Shown one piece after another: positions 30,363 to 40,952 of a DNA stretch of 64,000 bases. The stretch is from assembly GCA_003130835.1 (NCBI GenBank), contig QEXX01000088.1:1-64000 (forward strand), given 5' to 3'. The position numbers and the translations under genes were made by a program. The notes under the pieces are model-generated. The model had not been told where the DNA came from. It saw only the letters and a list, made by a program, of their open reading frames with translations, and searched no databases. The DNA is from Anaerolineae bacterium. GTDB taxonomy: Bacteria; Chloroflexota; Anaerolineae; Anaerolineales; UBA4823. The stretch's first letter is position 1. Every line of letters begins with the position of its first letter.

Positions 30363-31318
30363 TAGATTACCAATTGGTCATAGAGTTTTTCCAGAGATAA
30401 GTCAGGCACCACTGCACCAGGATATCGGAGCGTTAACGTGGCAGCCGAAACTCCCAAGCGCAAAGCATCATCCAAAGGCATTTCATTGAGTAAACCAAAT
30501 AGAACTGCAGCCGTCAAGGCGTCTCCTGCGCCGGTTGGGTCTAAAATCTCGGTTTGAATGGCCGGGATATGTCCGTTGGTCTCTGAAGAAGCATAGCACA
30601 CACCCTGTTCAGCTAAGGTGATGATCACCACATCCACCCCTTGACTGACCAAGGTTTTGGCAAGCAACAAAGCTTGCCGACGGGATGGCGACTTAGGAGG
30701 CTCTTGGGCCAACAAATTCGCTTCTGCAAAATTCGGTGTGATCAGAAAAGTCTGCTCCAAATAAGGCAATAAACGAGACGAAAGATGTAAAGAGGTCGGA
30801 TCAGCGCAGACCGGAACGCGGTATTTTTTTGCCAGAGAATAAACGACCCGCAAAGTTTCTGGAGGAAGATTTAAGTCTATGAAAATAAAAGAGGCATCCT
30901 TGAACAATTTGGAGTGCTTCCGAAGGTAGGTCGCTGTAAGGTTATGAGTTACTTCCATGCTATCTAAGGCGAAGAGCATTTCCGCCTTATTGTTTAATAT
31001 CCCCATATACATTCCAGTTGGACAATCTCCACAGCGGATAATATATTCTGTATTGACCCCTGCTAATTGGGTATGTTTGACAAGACGCTCACCGTCTTCA
31101 TCCTCTCCAACAGCCGTAAGCAAGATAACACCTTGACCTAGACGAGCTAAATTTTCGGCAACATTTCTTGCCACTCCCCCAAAGGTTGTGCGGATACGGG
31201 CTGGGTTTGATGAACCTTCGCGCAATTCACTCTCAAGTTTGCCGACAATGTCTATGCCCGCCGCGCCAATCACCACCACCGGACACTCTGACTTGAGCTC
31301 AAAATTGTTCTTTTTCAT
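30362..31318 (-). CDS. psuK: PfkB-family carbohydrate kinase, probable pseudouridine kinase
   Basis: GGVARNVAENLARLG, DPTGAGDALTAAVLFGL; adjacent to psuG. Confidence 0.85.
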   Translation of the reverse strand: MKKNNFELKSECPVVVIGAAGIDIVGKLESELREGSSNPARIRTTFGGVARNVAENLARLGQGVILLTAVGEDEDGERLVKHTQLAGVNTEYIIRCGDCPTGMYMGILNNKAEMLFALDSMEVTHNLTATYLRKHSKLFKDASFIFIDLNLPPETLRVVYSLAKKYRVPVCADPTSLHLSSRLLPYLEQTFLITPNFAEANLLAQEPPKSPSRRQALLLAKTLVSQGVDVVIITLAEQGVCYASSETNGHIPAIQTEILDPTGAGDALTAAVLFGLLNEMPLDDALRLGVSAATLTLRYPGAVVPDLSLEKLYDQLVI

Positions 31319-31564
31319 TTCCTAAATTATAATAGCTCTCGTTCTTTGCTGATATCAAATTTTTGGGATTTCTAAAACGCCTCATGCTATCTAAAGCCAT
31401 ATCTCTGGCAACCGATCATAGCTGGCCGAGCAACTTATCTGATGGCTATACCCATCTTCAGTCCTCCCATCGCCATCAATGTCACAGGCTGCAATGACAG
31501 CCCTTCTGCCTTTACTCGTCGCTTAGGAAAATAGCAGACCCTATCGAGGAGATGGACCCTTAGC

Positions 31565-32221
31565 ATGCTGATTCGAGTTGAACTCCACTGTCACACCGAT
31601 GCATCCGAAGATAGTTTACTGAGCGTTTCCGAATTGCTGGAAACTTGCAAACGAAAAAGAATCGATAAAATCGCCATCACCGACCATAACACGATTCGCA
31701 ATGCTCGCTTAGCCCAACAAATTGCTCCGGATACGGTAATTCTCGGAGAAGAAATCCTTACGCAACAAGGCGAACTACTGGCTTTTTTTGTCACCGAAGA
31801 GCTCCCAGCCGGTTTAGATGCTCTTGAAGCTATCACTGAATTACGCCGACAAGGTGCATTCATCAGTGTTTCCCATCCATACGACCATTTCCGCAAGGGT
31901 TACTGGCAGGAAACTGAGCTAATTAAAATTGCAACGAAAGTCGATGCAATTGAAATCTTCAATGCAAGATGTCTTCGCAATCGACACAACCGTTTGGCGC
32001 GTGCCTTCGCTGAACGCCATCAGCTATTCGGGACAGTGGGCTCAGACGCTCACTCTGCCATTGAAGTGGGCCGCGCTTATCATATGATGGACAATTTTTC
32101 GACTGCCGAGCAATTTCGCTATGCACTGGTCAATTCACAAATTCGCACTCAACGATCCTCGCCGCTCGTTCATCTATTATCCAGATTTGCCAAATGGAAA
32201 AAAACCTTCAAAATCGCTTGA
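31565..32221 (+). CDS. PHP domain-containing phosphoesterase
   Basis: ELHCHTDASEDS, ITDHNTI, HPYDHFRK, GSDAHSAIEVGRAY. Confidence 0.88.
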   Translation: MLIRVELHCHTDASEDSLLSVSELLETCKRKRIDKIAITDHNTIRNARLAQQIAPDTVILGEEILTQQGELLAFFVTEELPAGLDALEAITELRRQGAFISVSHPYDHFRKGYWQETELIKIATKVDAIEIFNARCLRNRHNRLARAFAERHQLFGTVGSDAHSAIEVGRAYHMMDNFSTAEQFRYALVNSQIRTQRSSPLVHLLSRFAKWKKTFKIA

Positions 32222-32254
32222 CCATTCTCAATTTTTGAGTAGAATCAAATTAGT

Positions 32255-32340
32255 GGGGCGGTGGCGGAACTGGCAGACGCAGGGGACTTAAAATCCTCCG
32301 GAGGTGACACTCCTTGTGGGTTCGACTCCCACCCGCCCCA
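32255..32340 (+). tRNA. tRNA-Leu (anticodon TAA)
   Basis: 86-nt class II tRNA; acceptor GGGGCGG/CCGCCCC, anticodon loop CTTAAAA, long variable arm, T-loop TTCGACT. Confidence 0.95.
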
Positions 32341-32505
32341 TGTAAAATCTCTGATTCAAGGCTTATACGGCGGTTCATGATCGACATGAACCGCCAACGC
32401 AATTCTAGGGGCGTCTGATCAAAGATTCCCCTTTCAATGATCAACGTTCATGGGTTTGTTCTAGGTGTAACGCTGATCCCTATCTTTATGGTATGATTTT
32501 TCACG

Positions 32506-33483
32506 ATGTCTGCGGCGAATCATTTTCCACGCATTGTCTTTATGGGCTCTCCGAGCTTTGCTGTACCCATCTTAGAGCACCTTGCAGAGCGATATAACGT
32601 CATAGGAGTTGTTACACAACCGGATCGTCCGGCGGGCAGAGGCAACAAGCTGACATCCCCACCGGTCAAAGAAGTAGCAGAGCGTTTGGCGCTTCCATAC
32701 ATTCAGCCCACTCGTCTCAGTGAACCGACAGCCATCCGTCAGCTAGAAACATGGCGACCCGACCTCATCGTCCTTGCCGCTTTTGGACAAATCCTAAAAC
32801 CCAATGTCTTGAATCTCCCCCCTCATGGTTGCATCAACGTTCATGCCTCGTTACTTCCCCGTTGGCGAGGAGCAGCTCCCATTGCAGCAGCCATTTTACA
32901 CGGCGATCCAGAAACCGGCATCACGATTATGAAAATGGATGAAGGGATAGATACGGGGCCGATTCTACGGCAACAAGCCACACCCATCCTTGATTCAGAC
33001 AACAGCCTAACCCTTTCTGCCCGCTTAGCAGACCTTGGGGCACGATTATTACTTGAAACGCTACCCGACTACCTAGAAGGCAAAATTGTGCCTCGAGAAC
33101 AAGACCATCAACAAGCCACCTATGCACCCATGCTAAAGAAAGAGCAAGGCGAGCTGGATTTCCATCAGCCTGCCATCCATCTCTGGCGTAAAGTGCGTGC
33201 TTTTTATCCTTGGCCTTCTGCATTCACCTACCTTAACGGAAAGCACCTGATCGTCCACGAAGCCTCTGCTCTTGAGGTTGAACACAACTATCCAATCGGA
33301 CAAACCGTCCGCTATCAAAAGAAAGCTGCCATAGCAACTGCTAGGGGATTGCTCGAATTGATCAAAGTCCAACCCAGTGGTAAAAACCCTATCTCAGGCA
33401 GTGATCTCATCAACGGCTATCGCGATTGGGGCAAGATTGTCCTGCCCGATTACGGAAAAGGACTTTCTAAGACATCGAGCTAA
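32506..33483 (+). CDS. fmt: Methionyl-tRNA formyltransferase
   Basis: RIVFMGSPSFAVPILEHL, VVTQPDRPAGRGNKL, NVHASLLPRWRGAAPIAAAILHGD. Confidence 0.96.
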   Translation: MSAANHFPRIVFMGSPSFAVPILEHLAERYNVIGVVTQPDRPAGRGNKLTSPPVKEVAERLALPYIQPTRLSEPTAIRQLETWRPDLIVLAAFGQILKPNVLNLPPHGCINVHASLLPRWRGAAPIAAAILHGDPETGITIMKMDEGIDTGPILRQQATPILDSDNSLTLSARLADLGARLLLETLPDYLEGKIVPREQDHQQATYAPMLKKEQGELDFHQPAIHLWRKVRAFYPWPSAFTYLNGKHLIVHEASALEVEHNYPIGQTVRYQKKAAIATARGLLELIKVQPSGKNPISGSDLINGYRDWGKIVLPDYGKGLSKTSS

Positions 33484-33552
33484 ACTTCAATCGTTTTCTA
33501 AAGGCATCTTTACGCAACCCAAGAGAACATCTACGCACGAATTAAGACAAAT

Positions 33553-34197
33553 ATGGAATCGATTGACTACTATCAAATCTACTTTCTGCGACACGGTGAG
33601 TCCACCGGTAATGCCAACGGTTATCATCAAGGACAATCGGATTTTCCGCTATCTGATCAAGGTATACAACAAGCTCAGCGGCTGGGTTCGTTGTGGAAAA
33701 CACAAGGCATTTATTTCGACACAATCATCAGCAGCCCATTATCCCGCGCAAGGCAGACCGCAGAAATTATCGCTCAAGCGCTCTCTATGCCGCTCGAATT
33801 TGATCCAATTTGGATGGAAAGAGACGCCGGCATGCTTTCTGGCCTTCACGCAGATGAAGCTCAAAAACGCTACCCTCGTCCGCAGTTCATGAGCGTATAT
33901 GATAAAGTTGGCATGACAGGGGAAAGTCAATGGGAGCTCTTCTTGCGCGCTGGAAAAGCTGTAGATACCCTGATAAAACGCGAGCCAGGGCGTTATTTGG
34001 TTGTCTCGCATGGTGGCATCCTCAACATGGTGTTGTACGTCACCTTGGGCATTTTCCCCCAACCCAATTTTTATGGGGCACAGTTCCTCTTCACCAACAC
34101 GGGGTATGCTCTGCTTCACTTTTATCCCCAAACCCACAATTGGCTTTTGGTAGAGCTAAGCCACCCGACAAAAACGGGACCAACTGAGGAAAAATAG
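33553..34197 (+). CDS. Histidine phosphatase family protein
   Basis: YFLRHGESTGNANGYHQGQSDFPLSDQG, SSPLSRARQTAEII, VVSHGGILNMVLY. Confidence 0.92.
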   Translation: MESIDYYQIYFLRHGESTGNANGYHQGQSDFPLSDQGIQQAQRLGSLWKTQGIYFDTIISSPLSRARQTAEIIAQALSMPLEFDPIWMERDAGMLSGLHADEAQKRYPRPQFMSVYDKVGMTGESQWELFLRAGKAVDTLIKREPGRYLVVSHGGILNMVLYVTLGIFPQPNFYGAQFLFTNTGYALLHFYPQTHNWLLVELSHPTKTGPTEEK

Positions 34198-34202
34198 ATT
34201 CT

Positions 34203-35258
34203 ATGTACAAAATCTCCATGCTCTCCATCGGCGCCGGCGCCATCGGCTCTTACATCGGCGGTCGCTTGCTTCTAAGCGGGCAGCAAGTGGTTTTCTTAGA
34301 AAAACCCAACGTAGCCGAAAGCCTTCAAAAGGTTGGATTAACGATTTATCAAGGCAAAGAAAGCCAACGGGTTGAGTCGTTGCAGGTCCTGTCCTCTCTA
34401 CAACAAGCGCTCTCGCAGGAAAAGGCTTATGACATCCTCCTCGTAGCGGTAAAGTCCTATGATACCGCCAAATTAATCGAGACTCTTTTGCCTTACAAAG
34501 ATCACATTCCACCGATTCTCAGCCTGCAGAATGGAGTCGAAAACGAGCCCCAATTTCGCTCCGCTTTTGGGGAGGAACGCGTTATTGCCGGCACTGTAAC
34601 CAGCGCAATCGGGTGGAAGCAGGTCGGTGAAATTGTGATCGAAAAAGAACGGGGCGTTGGAATAGCCACCCAAACACAAAGCGAATTAGCCTTGCGGCTC
34701 ATTCACGCGTTCAAACAAGCTAGATTTAATGTCAAGGGTTATGCAAGCGCGGATGCTTTGAAATGGTCAAAACTCATTACAAATCAATTAACCAACGCCA
34801 CCTGTGCTATCTTAAGGATGCCGCCAGCAGCGGTTTTATCTCACCCTGCGGGTTTCCAATTAGAAATGCTTCAAATTCGTGAGACCCTGAAGGTAATGGA
34901 CGCCTTGAAGATCCAGGTCGTCGATCTGCCGGCTACTCCGGTTCGAATCTTGGTTTGGGCAATTCGCAACCTTCCTTTTTGGCTTAACCAACCGCTTTTC
35001 GTCCAATTCATCGGCAAAGGGCGCGGAAATAAGATGCCCTCTTTGTTCTTAGACTTAACAGCCGGAAAAAAACAGAGTGAGGTGGAATACCTAAACGGTG
35101 CTGTCGTTCGCTTTGGCAAAAAAGCTGCAATCGACACGCCGGTCAACCACTTTTTGAACCAAACCTTGAGCGACATCGTTCAAGGGAAACTTTCCTCCCA
35201 AACCTACGAACATGCCCCCGAAAAACTCCTCGCAGATTGCCTCAACTCGGCTAAATGA
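34203..35258 (+). CDS. panE: 2-dehydropantoate 2-reductase family protein
   Basis: LSIGAGAIGSYIGGRLLLSGQQVVFLEK, VKSYDT, LQNGVENE, KWSKLITNQLTNATCAI. Confidence 0.88.
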   Translation: MYKISMLSIGAGAIGSYIGGRLLLSGQQVVFLEKPNVAESLQKVGLTIYQGKESQRVESLQVLSSLQQALSQEKAYDILLVAVKSYDTAKLIETLLPYKDHIPPILSLQNGVENEPQFRSAFGEERVIAGTVTSAIGWKQVGEIVIEKERGVGIATQTQSELALRLIHAFKQARFNVKGYASADALKWSKLITNQLTNATCAILRMPPAAVLSHPAGFQLEMLQIRETLKVMDALKIQVVDLPATPVRILVWAIRNLPFWLNQPLFVQFIGKGRGNKMPSLFLDLTAGKKQSEVEYLNGAVVRFGKKAAIDTPVNHFLNQTLSDIVQGKLSSQTYEHAPEKLLADCLNSAK

Positions 35259-35336
35259 AAAACTTCTCATCGAAACGTTGCGAAAAGTACTTTCAACAGG
35301 TATGATTAGGCCTCAGTACATCTTGGAGATATGGAA

Positions 35337-35915
35337 ATGAAGAAAATACAAGTAACGAATTGGCTTTTGGTTTTGTGGGTTGCGTCCTTTTTTCTAGCTT
35401 CCTGTTCAGCAGCCACTCCACAAGTGATCGAGGTAACCCGTGAAGTACCTCAAACGGTTGTGGTTACTCAAGTCATTACCCAGGTAGTAATCCTTGAACC
35501 TTCTCCCACGCCCAGCGAAACACCTGCACCGATCGTCTACCCGACTTGGACTCCCACTTCACTTCCTCAACCGCCAACCCCGAACCCGGGTCAAGTTCAA
35601 GCCCTCAAGCAAAAGGGATTTTATGTCTATTATCCATTGGAAGGATGTGGACCTTCGATTGTTCGCCCGAGCTTCGATGTTTATGTCAGTATGGATGGGG
35701 GCAAGAACGCAATTCGCAGCAGTCCAGATATCAGCAGTGCCCATAATATTATTGGGTATGCCTTGCCTGGTGAACACCTAAAAGTCATCAGCGGTCCTGT
35801 CTGCTCATGGGGATGGTTGATGTGGATGGTTGAGACAGACTACGGTTTAACCGGCTGGACACCCGAAAGCGACGGCAAATCTTTTTGGTTGATACCGATG
35901 CTACCTCCTGAATAA
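35337..35915 (+). CDS. Secreted lipoprotein with SH3-like C-terminal region
   Basis: Signal peptide with lipobox LASCSA, P/T-rich linker, AIRSSPDIS...IGYALPGEHLKVISGPVCS...GWTPES. Confidence 0.65.
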   Translation: MKKIQVTNWLLVLWVASFFLASCSAATPQVIEVTREVPQTVVVTQVITQVVILEPSPTPSETPAPIVYPTWTPTSLPQPPTPNPGQVQALKQKGFYVYYPLEGCGPSIVRPSFDVYVSMDGGKNAIRSSPDISSAHNIIGYALPGEHLKVISGPVCSWGWLMWMVETDYGLTGWTPESDGKSFWLIPMLPPE

Positions 35916-35931
35916 AAGGAGGAACCGCCTG

Positions 35932-37236
35932 TCACTCAACCACGCCGTAGAAGTGGGGTAAAGGATCGATAGGCTCCTCTTTGATAATCACTGCCTCAGA
36001 AAGCATTTGCCTAGCCAGAGAGAGTTGCTCTTCTCCGTTTGCATGAACGGTGAAGAGTGGCTCATTTTTTTGAATCAGTTCACCCACCTTGCGATGTACC
36101 TCGATTCCAACACCATAATCGATTGAGTCACCTTTCTTTGCCCTGCCTGCGCCGAGATAAACAGCCGCCAAGCCTACCTTTTCGGCATGAACCTGATGAA
36201 TCACCCCGCTTTCTGGCGCAAGGATCTCTTGGCGCAATTTGCTACTCGGCAGCCGATGCGGCTCTAAAACGACCCCTAAATCCCCCCCTTGAGCTTCAAT
36301 CCAATCCAGAAACTTTTGCCAGGCTTTTCCACTTTTCAGGACCTGCGCAACGGTTTGGTAGGCGGTTTCCATTGAAGGGCTTTGCTCACCAATCACTAAC
36401 ATTCGGCTAGCGATTTCTAGACAGTGAGCTTCAAAATCCTGTGGCCCACGGTTTTGTAACGTTTCGATGGCTTCGCGTAGCTCAAGGGCATTCCCCACTG
36501 CAACACCCAAGGGTTGATTCATATCCGAAAGATAGGCAACCGCTCTCCGACCAGTCTTGCGCGCAATGGCTACCATTAAGTGAGCTAATTGCTCGGCTTC
36601 AGCGAGGGTCTTCATGAACGCGCCAAGGCCCACCTTTACATCTAATACAATCGCTTGGGCGCCAGCCGCAATCTTCTTACTCATAATCGAGGAGGCAATC
36701 AGCGGTATCGATTGAACGGTACCAGTCACATCCCGCAGGGCATATAACTTTCCGTCGGCAGGAGCTAAATCGGCTGTTTGCCCACAAACAACCACTCCAA
36801 CGTTCGCCAATTGAGCTAAAAACTGCTCTGTGGTCAAGTTTGCCTGAAAACCTCGAATCGATTCGAGTTTATCTAAGGTGCCCCCGCTAAAGCCCAATCC
36901 CCTGCCAGACATCTTTCCAACCGGTAAACCGCAAGCTGCCACCAGGGGCGCAACCACCAAAGTGGTCTTATCCCCCACCCCACCAGTCGAATGCTTATCC
37001 ACTGCAATGGGCACTACCGATCGCAGGTCTAGCATTTCACCGGACCGCGCCATCGCCAACGTTAGCGCAGTCGTTTCTTCATCGGTCATGCCATTAAGCA
37101 GAACCGCCATTGCCCAAGCCGCGACTTGATAATCCGGAATATCTCCTTGGGTAAAACCTCGAATAAACCACTCAATTTCCTGAGCGGTAAGTTCTTGCCT
37201 ATCCCGTTTCTTAATAATGATATCAACTGCTCTCAA
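35932..37236 (-). CDS. Pyrimidine-nucleoside/thymidine phosphorylase (TTG start)
   Basis: MRAVDIIIKKRDRQELTAQEIEWFIRGFTQGDIPDYQVAAWAMAV, DKHSTGGVGDKTTLVVAPLVAACG; SD AAGGAG before TTG 37236. Confidence 0.93.
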   Translation of the reverse strand: MRAVDIIIKKRDRQELTAQEIEWFIRGFTQGDIPDYQVAAWAMAVLLNGMTDEETTALTLAMARSGEMLDLRSVVPIAVDKHSTGGVGDKTTLVVAPLVAACGLPVGKMSGRGLGFSGGTLDKLESIRGFQANLTTEQFLAQLANVGVVVCGQTADLAPADGKLYALRDVTGTVQSIPLIASSIMSKKIAAGAQAIVLDVKVGLGAFMKTLAEAEQLAHLMVAIARKTGRRAVAYLSDMNQPLGVAVGNALELREAIETLQNRGPQDFEAHCLEIASRMLVIGEQSPSMETAYQTVAQVLKSGKAWQKFLDWIEAQGGDLGVVLEPHRLPSSKLRQEILAPESGVIHQVHAEKVGLAAVYLGAGRAKKGDSIDYGVGIEVHRKVGELIQKNEPLFTVHANGEEQLSLARQMLSEAVIIKEEPIDPLPHFYGVVE

Positions 37237-37916
37237 TGGATGCTCCTTACTAGAAACGATTTTGCCTGTGCCCAAATCTGATCGAACATCTGCTCGGTGA
37301 GACGTCCAGTTTGCGTGTTTTGGCGGCTGGGATGATAGGAAGCAAGGATCGTGATTGCAGGGAGTCCGCCTCGATAGCAACCACCATGCTGAAAAGCAGG
37401 TTTGGGAGATAGCCCGAAATATGTTACCACTTGTTCAAAAGCGATTCTTCCCAGCGCCACTACAACCCGCAAATTGTGAAGCAGCGCAATCTCGCGATGA
37501 AGATATGGAATGCAATTGCGCACCTCGCTTGGAGTGGGTTTATTCAATGGTGGCACGCAGCGACAGACAGCGCTGATATAAACATTCCTAAGCTGTAAAC
37601 CATCGTCTCTATGGCTGGCATTTGGCTGATTGGAAAAACCAGCCTTATACAGCGCGCGGTAGAGAAAATCCCCGGAAGAATCACCAGTGAACATCCGGCC
37701 GGTTCGGTTCGCTCCATGTGCCCCGGGTGCTAAACCCACAATGAGCATCTCCGCCTGATAGTCCCCAAAACCCAACACAGGTTTCCCCCAATAAAGTTGC
37801 TCTCGAAATGCTTTTCGCTTGGTTGCAGCAACCTGCTCCCGCCAAGCAACCAGACGCTCGCATTTGCGGCATGCTAGGATTTCCTCTTCCAATTCCTTCC
37901 ACGTTTCAAGGCTCAT
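37233..37916 (-). CDS. Uracil-DNA glycosylase, family 5 (UdgB)-like
   Basis: CRKCERLV, GLAPGAHGANRTGRMFTGDSSG, SYHPSRQNTQTGRLT. Confidence 0.85.
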   Translation of the reverse strand: MSLETWKELEEEILACRKCERLVAWREQVAATKRKAFREQLYWGKPVLGFGDYQAEMLIVGLAPGAHGANRTGRMFTGDSSGDFLYRALYKAGFSNQPNASHRDDGLQLRNVYISAVCRCVPPLNKPTPSEVRNCIPYLHREIALLHNLRVVVALGRIAFEQVVTYFGLSPKPAFQHGGCYRGGLPAITILASYHPSRQNTQTGRLTEQMFDQIWAQAKSFLVRSIH

Positions 37917-38944
37917 AGAATCAACATTGCATCACCGAAAGAATAGAACCGATAGCGTAGTTGAATTGCGGTTTGATAGAGGCTCAAGACCCATTCTCTA
38001 CCTGCAAAAGCAGATACCAGCATTAACAAGGTAGAGCGCGGTAGATGAAAATTGGTAATCAACCCTTGCACAACTTTAAAGCTATAGCCTGGCAAGATAT
38101 AGAGATCGGTCATGCCTGTATAAGGTTGCATACTCCCTTCGGGGCTATGCGTTGCAGCCGTTTCTAAAGCCCGTACACTGGTCGTGCCGACAGCAATGAC
38201 CCGTCTTCCCATCTGACGCGTTTCCCGAATCAAGCGTACGGTTTCCTCGCTGACCTGACACCACTCTGTATGAATCCGATGCTGAGATGGGTCTTGCTCG
38301 GTGACCGGTGCAAAGGTGTCTAAACCGATGTGGAGAATTAATCGCCCAAATCGTACGCCCTTTTTTTGCAACGCCTCCATCAATTGGGGAGTAAAGTGCA
38401 GGCCGGCAGTAGGGGCAGCGACCGAACCATCCACTTTGGCAAACACGGTCTGATAACGCTCGGACACATTCTCGATCTTATGATGGATATATGGAGGCAA
38501 GGGAGTCTGGCCAAACTCATCGAGATGTGGCTCGATCGGTTGCTCGAATTGAATCACTCGCTCCGCACCTTGCAAAGACTCAACCACCCAAGCACGCAAG
38601 CCATCTCCAATCACCAATTCAATGCCTACTCGCACCTTTTTTCCCCCGACCAGGGCATGCCATCTTAAGGAATCTATTTTTTTTAGAAGCAGTACTTCTA
38701 CTTGCCCACCGCTTACTGCTTTTTTGGCAAACAGACGCGCTGGAATGACGCGCGTCTCGTTTAGCACCAACAAATCCCCCGCTTCTAAATATCGACCGAT
38801 CTCTCGAAAAACCGTATGTTCCACTTGACGCGAGTCGCGAAAAGCGACCATTAACCTGGCTGAGTCTCTTGGCTCAGCCGGGGTTTGAGCAATCAACTCT
38901 TGAGGTAGGTGATAGTCAAAATCATCAGTTCTCAAGGTTGTCAC
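37913..38944 (-). CDS. queA: S-adenosylmethionine:tRNA ribosyltransferase-isomerase
   Basis: DFDYHLPQELIAQTPAEPRDSARLM, AAPTAGLHFTPQLM, TNFHLPRSTLLMLVSAFAG. Confidence 0.96.
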   Translation of the reverse strand: MTTLRTDDFDYHLPQELIAQTPAEPRDSARLMVAFRDSRQVEHTVFREIGRYLEAGDLLVLNETRVIPARLFAKKAVSGGQVEVLLLKKIDSLRWHALVGGKKVRVGIELVIGDGLRAWVVESLQGAERVIQFEQPIEPHLDEFGQTPLPPYIHHKIENVSERYQTVFAKVDGSVAAPTAGLHFTPQLMEALQKKGVRFGRLILHIGLDTFAPVTEQDPSQHRIHTEWCQVSEETVRLIRETRQMGRRVIAVGTTSVRALETAATHSPEGSMQPYTGMTDLYILPGYSFKVVQGLITNFHLPRSTLLMLVSAFAGREWVLSLYQTAIQLRYRFYSFGDAMLIL

Positions 38945-39186
38945 CGGTTTAGAAGCCTAACAACGAGATTAAGAATGATCGTGAGGAGAATAGACAACAA
39001 AATCGAGCTGGCAATCGGGATAAAACACGTGAAGTTATCACCCTGAATCCGCAAATCGCCTGGCAACCTCCCCAAAGGCAACTTCAGTCCAGCCAAGCCC
39101 AATCGGTTGGCTAGCAAAATGATCCCTCCGATCACAATCAGCACAACCCCAAAACCAATCAGCCATTTTGCCATTTGTGTCATCAT
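38941..39186 (-). CDS. DUF2905 family membrane protein
   Basis: Small two-TM protein with LGRLPGDLRIQGDN, between ruvB and queA. Confidence 0.85.
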   Translation of the reverse strand: MMTQMAKWLIGFGVVLIVIGGIILLANRLGLAGLKLPLGRLPGDLRIQGDNFTCFIPIASSILLSILLTIILNLVVRLLNR

Positions 39187-39211
39187 CGTGCGATCTCACC
39201 TCCAAATGGAA

Positions 39212-40243
39212 TTAAAACATTGTTGGTTGCGAGGGGGTTTCCTTTGGAAACGCACAACCCAAGTGTTCATAAGCGATCCGAGTGACGACGCGCCCTTGAG
39301 GTGTGCGCTCAATCATCCCTAATTGGAGTAAATACGGCTCAACGACATCCATAATGGTATCCGATTCCTCACTTAAGGAGGCTGCAATGGTACTCAGCCC
39401 AACTGGCCCACCGTTGTATTTTTCAATAATTGTTCGCAGGACCCGCCGATCAATATCATCTAAGCCTAAAGTATCAATTTCTAGCAGGTCTAAGGCTTGA
39501 CAAGCAATTTCCCGGGTAATGACCCCATTGGCGCGCACGGTTGCAAAATCTCTCACCCGTCGCAATAAACGCAGCGCCACGCGCGGCGTGCCGCGACCAC
39601 GTTGGGCAATCTCGCGCGTGCCACCTTCATCAATCTGCACTTTCAAAAGTTTGGCTGCGCGGGTGACAATTTCAACCATCGCTTGAACATCATAGTAATC
39701 CAATCGAAAAACCACTCCAAATCTCGCCCTTAACGGCGCAGTAACCAGCGCCAGACGGGTGGTCGCACCCACAACCGTAAAGCGAGGTAACTTTAGGCGA
39801 ATCGAACGCGCCGAAGGCCCTTTTCCTACCACAAAATCAAGAGCAAAATCTTCCATCGCAGGATATAAAATTTCTTCGACCGCGCGGCCTAAACGATGGA
39901 TTTCGTCGATAAAGAATACATCTCCTTCTTGAAGGTTGGTCAATATGGCTGCCAAATCCCCGGCTCGCTCAATGGCTGGTCCTGAAGTCACCTTGATATT
40001 CACTTTCATCTCATTGGCAATTACATGTGCGAGGGTAGTCTTCCCTAACCCCGGTGGCCCGTAAAATAAAACATGTTCAAGCGGATCTCCCCGCTTTAGA
40101 GAAGCCTCAATGAGGATACGCAAGTTTTCCTTTACACGTTCCTGCCCGATCACATCCGCCAAGCGTTGCGGACGCATCGTTAAGTCAAAACTATCTTCGT
40201 TTTTCAAGCTCGGATCAATCATCCGTTCAGAGTTCGCATTCAT
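39212..40243 (-). CDS. ruvB: Holliday junction branch migration DNA helicase RuvB
   Basis: [61 protein letters not shown]. Confidence 0.97.
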   Translation of the reverse strand: MNANSERMIDPSLKNEDSFDLTMRPQRLADVIGQERVKENLRILIEASLKRGDPLEHVLFYGPPGLGKTTLAHVIANEMKVNIKVTSGPAIERAGDLAAILTNLQEGDVFFIDEIHRLGRAVEEILYPAMEDFALDFVVGKGPSARSIRLKLPRFTVVGATTRLALVTAPLRARFGVVFRLDYYDVQAMVEIVTRAAKLLKVQIDEGGTREIAQRGRGTPRVALRLLRRVRDFATVRANGVITREIACQALDLLEIDTLGLDDIDRRVLRTIIEKYNGGPVGLSTIAASLSEESDTIMDVVEPYLLQLGMIERTPQGRVVTRIAYEHLGCAFPKETPSQPTMF

Positions 40244-40250
40244 AGCAGCG

Positions 40251-40256
40251 ATTATA
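40251..40256 (-). promoter_or_regulatory. TATAAT -10 exactly 7 nt before the ruvB ATG (leaderless candidate)
   Basis: Minus strand TATAAT-CGCTGCT-ATG. Confidence 0.5.
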
Positions 40257-40321
40257 ACCCGTAATCCATTATAATAAACCTAGCAGACAACTGCTGATGA
40301 TCTTTTTCTTTGGAGCCCAAA

Positions 40322-40945
40322 ATGACTGTTCACGTTTCCCCCCATCCCCTGGTGGCGCATAAGCTGACCTTGTTACGGGATCATACGACCGATCATCGTA
40401 CGTTTCGGGAGCTAGTCAAGGAAATTGCTACCTTGTTAACCTATGAAGCTACCCAAGATCTTCAGCTTCGACCACGGCCGGTTCAGACCCCGTTAGCGCG
40501 CACGAATGGTGCGGAGTTGAAAGAAAATGTCGGCTTGGTGCCAATTTTACGAGCTGGTTTAGGGATGGTTGATGGGGTTTGGGAGCTTTTGCCCTCAGCA
40601 GAGGTCTGGCATATTGGCTTATATCGCGATGAAAAAACGCTCAAACCGGTCGAGTATTACAACAAACTACCCGTCGAACCAACCGTGTCGGTTTGTCTCA
40701 TTTTAGACCCTATGTTAGCTACCGGAGGATCGGCTGTTGCAACGGTAAGCATCTTAAAAAACTGGGGAGTTCGCAACATCAAGTTCATGGGCATCCTTGG
40801 CGCGCCGGAAGGAATCAAGTTCCTTCAGCAAAGCCATCCGGACGTCCCAATTTACCTTGCTGCCGTTGACGAGGGTTTGAATGATCAAGGCTTTATTCTT
40901 CCGGGTCTTGGAGACGCAGGCGACCGCCAATTTGGTACAGGTTAA
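40322..40945 (+). CDS. upp: Uracil phosphoribosyltransferase
   Basis: [49 protein letters not shown] 40322 after GGAG. Confidence 0.96.
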   Translation: MTVHVSPHPLVAHKLTLLRDHTTDHRTFRELVKEIATLLTYEATQDLQLRPRPVQTPLARTNGAELKENVGLVPILRAGLGMVDGVWELLPSAEVWHIGLYRDEKTLKPVEYYNKLPVEPTVSVCLILDPMLATGGSAVATVSILKNWGVRNIKFMGILGAPEGIKFLQQSHPDVPIYLAAVDEGLNDQGFILPGLGDAGDRQFGTG

Positions 40946-40952
40946 GCCATGT

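Noticed and set aside
31324-31564. Possible missed gene or ncRNA in the intergenic region between psuK and the PHP gene
   Set aside because: No convincing ORF, RNA motif or repeat beyond the psuK -10.
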